Shown here piece by piece: positions 1 through 5,073 of a stretch of 5,073 bases of DNA (its first letter is position 1; every line of letters begins with the position of its first letter). This stretch comes from an uncultured Eubacteriales bacterium. GTDB taxonomy: Bacteria > Bacillota > Clostridia > Christensenellales > Aristaeellaceae. A program made the position numbers and the translations under genes. The stretch covers positions 1 through 5,073 of the forward strand of contig URJN01000173.1 of the NCBI GenBank assembly GCA_900548125.1, written 5' to 3'. The notes under the pieces are model-generated. The model saw only the letters and a program-made list of their open reading frames with translations, had not been told where the DNA came from and did no database searches.

Positions 1-43
1 CGTCAAAGCTCTGCTCACGCGGGCGATTTTTCATCATTTTCAT
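1..43 (-). CDS. Possible start of a downstream gene, cut by the window edge
   Basis: An ATG at 43-41 opens a frame that stays open to the left edge, giving 14 codons that read MKMMKNRPREQSFD. An in-frame TAG at 49-47 sits just upstream, so the gene could not start earlier; ATGs at 37 and 34 are alternative starts. No ribosome-binding site is visible, because the bases before the ATG are the tail of the probable prfB terminator. The short stretch is basic and does not identify a family. It could be a real gene with a weak or leaderless start, or a chance open frame. Confidence is low. Confidence 0.25.
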   Translation of the reverse strand, partial: MKMMKNRPREQSFD

Positions 44-48
44 GCGCT

Positions 49-78
49 AAAGAAGAGGCGGGCGAAACCGCCCGCCCC
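49..78 (-). terminator. Probable Rho-independent terminator after prfB
   Basis: Bases 57-64 (GGCGGGCG) and 69-76 (CGCCCGCC) form a perfect 8-bp GC-rich stem with a 4-base loop. On the minus strand the stem is followed by TCTTCTTT, a T-rich tail interrupted by two Cs. It lies about 45 bases after the prfB stop codon, where the secA-prfB transcript would be expected to end. The plus-strand side has no T-run, so termination in the minus direction is favoured. Confidence 0.7.
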
Positions 79-120
79 CTGTTTATGAATATCCACTGAC
101 GTTCAAAAACCGTCGTTTGC

Positions 121-1222
121 TTACTGCATTTGCAGATATGCGGTGATGAAACCGTCAAGCTCGCCGTCCATGACTGCGTCCACGTTGCTGGTTTCATAGC
201 CGGTGCGATGATCCTTGACCAGCGAATACGGATGGAAGACGTAGGAGCGAATCTGGCTGCCCCATTCGATTTTCTTCATCTCGCCCTTGATATCCGCCAT
301 CTTTTCCTCGCGCTCACGCTCGCGCATTTCAACGAGCTTTGCACGCAGCATGCGCATACAGTTTTCACGGTTGTGAACCTGATCGCGGCTGGTCTGGGAG
401 GAAACGACGATGCCGGTCGGGAAGTGCGTCATTCGGACGGCAGAGCTGGTCTTGTTGACGTTCTGTCCGCCCGCGCCGCTGGCATGGTAGGTGTCCACGC
501 GGACATCCTTCATGTCAATCTCGATCTCGTTGTCGTCGTCATCAATAATCGGCGAAACATCCAGCGAGGAGAAGCTCGTCTGGCGGCGTGCGTTGGAATC
601 GAACGGGCTGATGCGCACCAGACGATGCACGCCCTTTTCACTGCGCAGGAAGCCGTATGCGTTCTCGCCGTCCACCTCAAAGGTCACGGACTTGAGACCC
701 GCTTCGTCGCCGTCGAGCATATCGATCAGCTTGACGGTGAAGCCATGACGCTCGCAGTAACGGGTGTACATGCGGTAGAGCATGAGCGTCCAGTCCTGCG
801 CCTCGGTTCCGCCCGCGCCCGCGTGCAGCGAGAGATAGCAGTTGTTGCTGTCGTAATCGCCGCGCAGCAGGCTCTCCAGTCGAAGCTCCTCCAAATCGCT
901 TTGCAGCTTTTTGATTTCCTCGCCCGCCTCGGCAAGCAGGTCGGTATCCTGCATTTCCTCGGCAAGCTCCATGGTGGCGTCCACGTCGTCGGCGCGCTGG
1001 CAGAGCTTTTGATAATGCTCCACCTTGTTTTCAGTCAGGCGCACCTTCCGGCTGACCTCGGTAGAACGCTTGAGGTCATTCCAGAAATCCGGCTCATTCA
1101 TCGTTTCGTGCAGCTCAAGAAGCTGCTCCTTGAGTCCGGCGACGTTAAAGTGACTCACCTGCCTCAACAATGCTTTCGCGGATTTGTGCCATCTGCTGGC
1201 GATAGAGATCCAGTTCAATCAC
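121..1222 (-). CDS. prfB: Peptide chain release factor 2 (RF2), made by +1 programmed frameshifting
   Basis: RF2 recognises UGA and UAA stop codons in the ribosomal A site and triggers peptide release. Translation should start at GTG 1222-1220, preceded by AAGGATGTGA (one mismatch to the anti-Shine-Dalgarno complement) with a 6-base spacer. The first frame has 25 codons, begins MIELDLYRQQ, ends EAGESL and meets TAA at 1147-1145. A +1 slip on CTT then continues with AAC into the main frame, giving 366 residues, the usual family length. Visible landmarks in full-length numbering are the N-terminal helical region with EPDFWND, the stop-codon-reading SPF tripeptide at 205-207, and the catalytic GGQ at 251-253 within HASGAGGQNVNKT. 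The position equivalent to E. coli 246 is Ala. The gene lies 43 bases after secA with no promoter seen between, so co-transcription is likely. The unusual point is TAA, not TGA, at the shift site. Confidence 0.95.
1144..1160 (-). promoter_or_regulatory. RF2 +1 frameshift cassette with a UAA stop
   Basis: On the minus strand the slip site reads CTT TAA C at 1150-1144. CTT is codon 25 and TAA codon 26, the same codon numbers as in E. coli prfB. Slipping one base forward on CTT puts AAC (Asn) next and joins the main RF2 frame. A Shine-Dalgarno-like AGGTGA lies at 1160-1155, four bases before CTT. The canonical cassette is CTT TGA C with an AGGGGG element three bases upstream, so both the stop and the spacing differ here. 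That the site is programmed follows from its position, the surrounding protein match and the retained C after the stop; it has not been shown experimentally. Confidence 0.85.
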
Positions 1223-1265
1223 GTTGATTCACATCCTTTTTATCTGGTCAAAGCGCGGAAAGCGA

Positions 1266-4025
1266 TCAATTCTTTCCGCAGCAGTCCTTATACTTCTTGC
1301 CGCTTCCGCAGGGGCAGGGCTCGTTGCGTCCGACAGACTTCGCCGCGCGCTTGGGGCCGGAGGGTCCGCCCGCCGCCTTCGCCTGCTCCAGGTTGGTTTC
1401 CTGCGGCTTGGCGACCTCTTTGCGCTGCATCGGGATATTGATGCGCGCCTGATACATGCGGCGCACGGTGTCCTCACGAATGAGATGCACCATCTCGTCG
1501 AACATGTCATAGCCTTCGATCTGGTACTCGGTCACCGGGTTGCGGTTGCCGTAGGCACGCAGTCCGATGCCGTCGCGCAGCTGATCCATCGCGTCGATGT
1601 GATCCATCCAGCGGCGATCCACGCAGGAGAGCAGCACGACGCGCTCCAGCTCGCGCGTATCGATATGGATCAGCTCAAAGCCCTTTTCGCGCAGGGCATA
1701 GAAATCGCGCGCCTCCTGCTTGAGCTTCGCAATCAGGTCTTCCTTGTCGATGGTCTTAAACGGCTCTTCGTGCGCCTTGAAGAAGCCAATGCGGATGCAC
1801 AGACGCTCCATGTACTGCGCCAAGCCTTCCATGTCCCAATCGGCATAATCATCGCCGTTGCCGCAGTAGCTGCCGACGGCTTCCTCGATGAGCTTGTCCG
1901 CCATCTTGACGATGGTTTCGTGCATATCCTGACCCTCAAGCACCTGTCTGCGCTGCTCGTAGATCTCCTTGCGCTGCTCATTCATGACGTCGTCATACTG
2001 AAGCACGTTCTTACGGATCTCGTAGTTGCGGGCTTCGATGCGCTTCTGAGCGTTTTCAATCTGACCGGTGAGCATCTTCGCTTCGATCGGCTCATCCTCC
2101 GCCAGACCCATCTTCTCAATCAGACCGCTGACGCGTTCGCTGCCGAACAGGCGCATGAGGTCATCCTGCATGGAGAGGAAGAACTGAGAGGAGCCCGGGT
2201 CGCCCTGACGGCCGGCGCGTCCGCGCAGCTGGTTGTCAATACGGCGGGATTCGTGACGCTCCGTGCCGATGATGTGCAGACCGCCGACTGCGATGACGCG
2301 GTCATGCTCGGTGTCGGTCTTTTTCTTGAAATCGGCGTACAGCTCTTTATAAACGGCGCGCGCCGCGATGACGTCGTCGCCGACGTTCTCGTTGAAGCCG
2401 GTCGCTTCTTCGATTACGCTGTCCTCGTAGCCCTTCTGCTTCATCGCACGGCGGGCGAGGTATTCGGGGTTGCCGCCCAGCAGAATATCCGTGCCGCGTC
2501 CTGCCATGTTCGTTGCAATGGTGACCGCGCCGAAATGACCCGCCTGCGCGACGATTTCCGCTTCACGGGCATGGTACTTCGCGTTCAGCACGACATGCTC
2601 GATGCCGCGCATGCGCAGCATCTTGGACAGCGCTTCGCTGACCTCGACGGAAACCGTGCCGACCAGCACCGGCTGACCGGTCTTGTGGCGGCGTTCGATT
2701 TCCTCGACCACCTGGCTGAATTTGCCCTTGACCGTGCGGTAAACGAGGTCGTTCATGTCCTTGCGGATCATCGGGCGGTTGGTCGGAATCTGCACAACGT
2801 CCAGCTGGTAGATGCCCTTGAACTCCTCTTCCTCCGTCTTCGCCGTACCGGTCATGCCGGAGAGCTTCTGATACATGCGGAAGTAGTTCTGGAAGGTGAT
2901 GGTTGCCAGCGTCTTGCTTTCGCGCTGAACCTTAACGTGTTCCTTCGCTTCGATTGCCTGATGCAGACCGTCGCTGTAACGGCGGCCGACCATCAGTCGT
3001 CCGGTGAACTCGTCAACGATGACGACCTCGTCGTTCTGCACAACGTAATCGACATCGCGCTTCATCAGCGCATGCGCACGCAGCGCGGCGTTGATGTGGT
3101 GCAGCAGCTCGTTGTTCGCCACGTCGGAGAGGTTCTCCACGCCGAACCAGCGTTCTGCCTTGCGGACGCCCGCTTCGGACAGGTTGCAGGTTTTCTTCTT
3201 TTCGTCGATGACGTAATCCTTGCGCATCGCGGCAAGTTCTTCGTCCGAGAGCGGATTGTCCGCCCAGCGATCCTCCTCCGGCTCCTCGCCCTTTTGCAGG
3301 GTGCAGACGAAGCGATCCGCCTTCTCGTACAGGTCGGTGGACTTGTCGCCCGCGCCGGAGATAATCAGCGGCGTGCGCGCCTCGTCGATGAGGATGGAGT
3401 CCACCTCGTCCACGATGGCAAAGTGATGACCGCGCTGCACCATGTTCTTCTTGTAGATGACCATGTTGTCGCGCAGGTAGTCAAAGCCCATTTCGTTGTT
3501 GGTGCCGTAGGTCACGTCGCAGGCATACGCCGCCTTGCGCTCCTCCTGCGTGAGGTCATGCGTAATGACGCCGACCGTCATGCCCAGGAAGCGGAAGATA
3601 CGGCCGACATCCTCGCCCTGGAACTTGGCGAGGTAATCATTGACCGTAACGACGTGGACGCCTTCTCCGGAGAGGGCGTTCAGGTAGGCAGGCATGGTCG
3701 CAGTCAGGGTCTTGCCCTCACCGGTCTTCATCTCGGCAATACGTCCCTGATGGAGTACGATGCCGCCGAGCATCTGCACGCGGAACTGACGCTTGCCCGT
3801 CACGCGGAAGGTCGCCTCGCGAACGACGGAATACGCTTCCGGCAGCAGGTCATCCAGCGATTCGCCATTTTTGACGCGCTCGCGGAATTCCACAGTCTTG
3901 CCGCGGAGCTGTTCGTCGCTCAGTGCCTTATGTGCTTCTTCAAAAGAGACGATTTTATCGACGAGTTTATTCAGGCGTTTGATCTCCCCGGCAGACGGGT
4001 CGAATAATTTGCTAAAAAAGCCCAT
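1266..4025 (-). CDS. secA: Preprotein translocase ATPase SecA
   Basis: SecA is the cytoplasmic motor that pushes unfolded preproteins through the SecYEG membrane channel by ATP hydrolysis. The chosen ATG at 4025 gives a 919-residue protein beginning MGFFSKLFDP, a typical SecA start, with GGAGG six bases upstream. Landmarks are Walker A GEGKT at 102-106, the TNNEMGFDYLRDN region near 175-187, the DEVDS and IDEARTPL motif II region at 206-220, DEFTGR near 338-343 leading into the preprotein-binding part, SGMTGTAKTE at 389-398, NMAGRGTDI at 506-514 and GRAGRQGDPGSSQFF at 602-616 in the second nucleotide-binding domain, and helical-scaffold and wing segments such as DHIDAMDQLRDGI near 808-820. 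The C-terminal tail has CPCGSGKKYKDCC (904-916), a zinc site that binds SecB or phospholipid in relatives. One oddity is that the usual NDYLAxRD reads NDYLAKFQ at 129-136. The gene is followed by prfB, as in many Firmicutes. Confidence 0.97.
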   Translation of the reverse strand: MGFFSKLFDPSAGEIKRLNKLVDKIVSFEEAHKALSDEQLRGKTVEFRERVKNGESLDDLLPEAYSVVREATFRVTGKRQFRVQMLGGIVLHQGRIAEMKTGEGKTLTATMPAYLNALSGEGVHVVTVNDYLAKFQGEDVGRIFRFLGMTVGVITHDLTQEERKAAYACDVTYGTNNEMGFDYLRDNMVIYKKNMVQRGHHFAIVDEVDSILIDEARTPLIISGAGDKSTDLYEKADRFVCTLQKGEEPEEDRWADNPLSDEELAAMRKDYVIDEKKKTCNLSEAGVRKAERWFGVENLSDVANNELLHHINAALRAHALMKRDVDYVVQNDEVVIVDEFTGRLMVGRRYSDGLHQAIEAKEHVKVQRESKTLATITFQNYFRMYQKLSGMTGTAKTEEEEFKGIYQLDVVQIPTNRPMIRKDMNDLVYRTVKGKFSQVVEEIERRHKTGQPVLVGTVSVEVSEALSKMLRMRGIEHVVLNAKYHAREAEIVAQAGHFGAVTIATNMAGRGTDILLGGNPEYLARRAMKQKGYEDSVIEEATGFNENVGDDVIAARAVYKELYADFKKKTDTEHDRVIAVGGLHIIGTERHESRRIDNQLRGRAGRQGDPGSSQFFLSMQDDLMRLFGSERVSGLIEKMGLAEDEPIEAKMLTGQIENAQKRIEARNYEIRKNVLQYDDVMNEQRKEIYEQRRQVLEGQDMHETIVKMADKLIEEAVGSYCGNGDDYADWDMEGLAQYMERLCIRIGFFKAHEEPFKTIDKEDLIAKLKQEARDFYALREKGFELIHIDTRELERVVLLSCVDRRWMDHIDAMDQLRDGIGLRAYGNRNPVTEYQIEGYDMFDEMVHLIREDTVRRMYQARINIPMQRKEVAKPQETNLEQAKAAGGPSGPKRAAKSVGRNEPCPCGSGKKYKDCCGKN

Positions 4026-4095
4026 TGTTATCCTCCATACGCGGCAGACGGGATTTGTCTTTCGCCCCAAGCAAAAACTCCACATTACCGCTCAT
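4012..4095 (-). CDS. Possible 27-codon upstream reading frame overlapping the secA start
   Basis: An ATG at 4095-4093, almost exactly at the predicted transcription start, opens a frame of 27 codons (MSGNVEFLLG...) that ends at TAG 4014-4012, just inside secA in another frame. There is no ribosome-binding site, so it would have to be translated leaderless. Translation through the secA start could affect secA expression, but the frame may equally be chance. The peptide resembles nothing I recognise and has no obvious arrest motif. Confidence 0.15.
   Translation of the reverse strand: MSGNVEFLLGAKDKSRLPRMEDNNGLF
4032..4036 (-). promoter_or_regulatory. Ribosome-binding site that fixes the secA start
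   Basis: GGAGG lies six bases before ATG 4025. The same frame is open upstream to an ATG at 4085, which would add 20 residues, but that ATG has no comparable site and the added residues do not resemble any SecA N-terminus. Confidence 0.85.
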
Positions 4096-4100
4096 TGTAT

Positions 4101-4129
4101 ATTTTAGCATCATTGAAGGGTTTTATCAA
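4101..4129 (-). promoter_or_regulatory. Sigma-A-type promoter for secA-prfB
   Basis: The minus strand reads TTGATA (4129-4124), a 17-base spacer, then TAAAAT (4106-4101) preceded by TGC, an extended -10. Each hexamer matches the vegetative consensus at five of six bases. Transcription should begin near 4095, leaving a leader of about 70 bases before the secA ATG. The promoter overlaps the last codons of the upstream gene. No terminator is visible between the genes, so read-through from upstream may also contribute. This is read from sequence alone. Confidence 0.75.
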
Positions 4130-5021
4130 CCTTTTCCCACTGGCTTTCAATCATTGTCAGCGTATTCGCATCCGCCACGCCGGTTTCCTCCAGCCCATTG
4201 GCTTTCTGGAACCGCGCAACAGCCCTGCCCGTTCCTTCGCCGAACGTGCCGGTGCGGATACTCCCGTTGTAATACCCCAAGTCCTTGAGCATCGTCTGCA
4301 TGCGCATGACCGCCTCGCAGGGCGTCATGCCCTCGTAGAGCGTTCCCTCGTCGTAGAATTTTTCGGTTACTTCCCTGCCGCACAGCGTACAGACCGCCGT
4401 TCGCACGCCCATCTTTTTACCCTGCGGCTCGCTCTTCACCGTATATTCCCCGTAGACATGCTCCAGATGATCGAGCTTGACGTTCTTCGCTTTTCCGCAG
4501 CGAACGCACGTCTGCTTTCCCTTTCCCGCCTTATCGCAGGTCGGTTCCTGCGTGACGGCAACCTCGCCCCAGTCGTGACCGAGCTTTTCGATTTTTTCGT
4601 TCTTGTGCTTTCCGCAGACCTCGCAGGTATAGCGTCCCTGACCGTTCTGCGTGCAGGTCGGCTCAGTGACCACTTCCATCTCCCCGTATTCGTGCGGAAG
4701 CATGTCAATCGAACGCCGAATCAAATCGCCGCACGCGGAGCAAGTACCTTCCTTAGTGCCTTTCGCGGTACAGGTCGGCTCTTTAGTGACAATCCACTCC
4801 TCAACCTCATGAGGCAGTTTGTCGATATAACGCTTTTCCCAGTGGTCGCAGTTGCGGCAGTAGCGGAAATCAAGCCCTTCCAGTCTGCACGTCGTTTCCC
4901 GCTTCGTCTTCCACGGACCGAAAACGTGGTTTTCGCCACATTCCGATTCCGCGCCGACTGTGCTTGCCAGAAGCAGTACGCACAAAAGAGCCAAACCGCC
5001 CGTCAGCATTTTTCCTTTCAT
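4110..5021 (-). CDS. Exported protein with five Cys/His repeats and a peptidoglycan-binding domain
   Basis: This 303-residue protein starts at ATG 5021, with AAGGAG seven bases upstream; a GTG at 5063 in the same frame lacks support and would bury the signal peptide. Residues 1-24 form a signal peptide (MKGKM, then a Leu/Ala core ending STVGA) with likely cleavage after Ala24. There is no lipobox. Residues 32-226 are five tandem 39-residue units, each starting with His and mostly carrying EPTC, a Cys pair (CxxC) and a closing Leu-Pro or Leu-Gly. Residues 234-292 match the peptidoglycan-binding fold (PG_binding_1), including LGYYNG, FGEGTGRAVARFQ and GLEETGVADANTL. The family picture suggests a wall-associated protein exported by Sec, with the repeats as a binding or spacer region that may hold zinc. 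No enzymatic domain is seen, and the exact role is unknown. The gene lies just upstream of secA; the functional link, if any, is not established. Confidence 0.9.
   Translation of the reverse strand: MKGKMLTGGLALLCVLLLASTVGAESECGENHVFGPWKTKRETTCRLEGLDFRYCRNCDHWEKRYIDKLPHEVEEWIVTKEPTCTAKGTKEGTCSACGDLIRRSIDMLPHEYGEMEVVTEPTCTQNGQGRYTCEVCGKHKNEKIEKLGHDWGEVAVTQEPTCDKAGKGKQTCVRCGKAKNVKLDHLEHVYGEYTVKSEPQGKKMGVRTAVCTLCGREVTEKFYDEGTLYEGMTPCEAVMRMQTMLKDLGYYNGSIRTGTFGEGTGRAVARFQKANGLEETGVADANTLTMIESQWEKVDKTLQ
4344..4928 (-). repeat. Five tandem 117-base units coding 39-residue Cys/His repeats
   Basis: The five units are exactly equal in length and cover residues 32-70, 71-109, 110-148, 149-187 and 188-226 of the exported protein. 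The pattern is H-x12-C-x9-C-x2-C, with conserved EPTC before the first Cys and an aromatic or Gly near positions 3-4. Units 1-4 keep all four residues; unit 5 has Gly in place of the first Cys. Protein identity between units is moderate, so the duplications look old. Zinc binding by the His and three Cys is inferred from spacing only. Confidence 0.85.
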
Positions 5022-5028
5022 GATTTTT

Positions 5029-5034
5029 CTCCTT
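5029..5034 (-). promoter_or_regulatory. Ribosome-binding site of the exported repeat protein
   Basis: AAGGAG sits seven bases before ATG 5021 and decides the start in favour of the residue that begins the signal peptide. No convincing promoter hexamers are visible in the 40 bases between this site and the window edge, so the promoter probably lies outside. Confidence 0.8.
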
Positions 5035-5073
5035 ATTCCTAAAATACGCTTATCTTTTCGCACGGATTTGCGC

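Noticed and set aside
121..1218. prfB starting at TTG 1218 as a single frame without frameshifting
   Set aside because: The resulting first 24 residues are unlike any RF2. The GTG frame gives an RF2-like N-terminus, a better-spaced ribosome-binding site, and a stop at codon 26 as in other frameshifted prfB genes.
130..1227. A 365-codon open frame on the plus strand opposite prfB
   Set aside because: It is antisense to a clear RF2 gene, has no known motif and no ribosome-binding site, and has the same shadow composition.
1223..1265. An internal promoter between secA and prfB (TTGACC seen on the minus strand)
   Set aside because: No -10 hexamer occurs at a suitable distance, so co-transcription with secA is the simpler reading.
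1224..4007. A 927-codon open frame on the plus strand opposite secA
   Set aside because: It mirrors secA, which has all family motifs. The plus frame is rich in Leu, Val, Ala, His and Asp from antisense codons, shows no recognisable domain, and reflects GC-rich codon bias.
4026..4085. A 20-residue N-terminal extension of SecA from ATG 4085
   Set aside because: It has no ribosome-binding site and does not resemble a SecA N-terminus, while ATG 4025 has GGAGG at good spacing and gives the usual start.
5022..5063. A GTG start at 5063 for the exported repeat protein
   Set aside because: It would place 14 mostly charged residues before the signal peptide and ignores the AAGGAG before ATG 5021.

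Overview
The window holds three closely packed genes, all on the minus strand: a secreted repeat protein with a peptidoglycan-binding domain, then secA, then prfB (release factor 2). A likely terminator follows prfB. The secA-prfB order is familiar from Firmicutes. Together with strong AAGGAG/GGAGG ribosome-binding sites, fairly GC-rich codon use and a secreted protein of the Cys-rich repeat type I associate with gut Clostridia, it suggests a moderately GC-rich clostridial Firmicute. The lineage is an inference; no species is claimed.

Layout in the direction of transcription (right to left). 5073-5022 is the short leader of the first gene and shows only a ribosome-binding site. 5021-4110 encodes a 303-residue exported protein: signal peptide, five tandem 39-residue units with regularly spaced His and Cys, and a C-terminal peptidoglycan-binding domain. 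A good sigma-A-type promoter (TTGATA, 17 bases, TGC-TAAAAT) overlaps the end of that gene and should drive secA. 4025-1266 encodes a full-length 919-residue SecA ATPase with a C-terminal zinc-binding tail. After 43 bases comes prfB (1222-121), which needs a +1 ribosomal frameshift at codon 25/26. A GC-rich hairpin with a T-rich tail (49-78) probably ends the operon. A 14-codon open stretch runs off the left edge and may be the start of another gene.

The most notable point is the RF2 frameshift site. The in-frame stop at codon 26 is at the same codon number as in E. coli, but it is UAA (CTT TAA C) instead of the usual UGA. The Shine-Dalgarno-like element also lies further upstream than in E. 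coli. Because RF1 also reads UAA, the classic feedback, in which scarce RF2 favours the frameshift, should be altered here.

SecA and the secreted protein fit a common theme of export to the cell envelope, while prfB is a translation gene carried along in the secA transcript. Long open frames on the plus strand opposite secA and prfB are judged to be coding shadows. Apart from the frameshift site, an unusual substitution in SecA and the repeat protein, the region looks like ordinary core genome.
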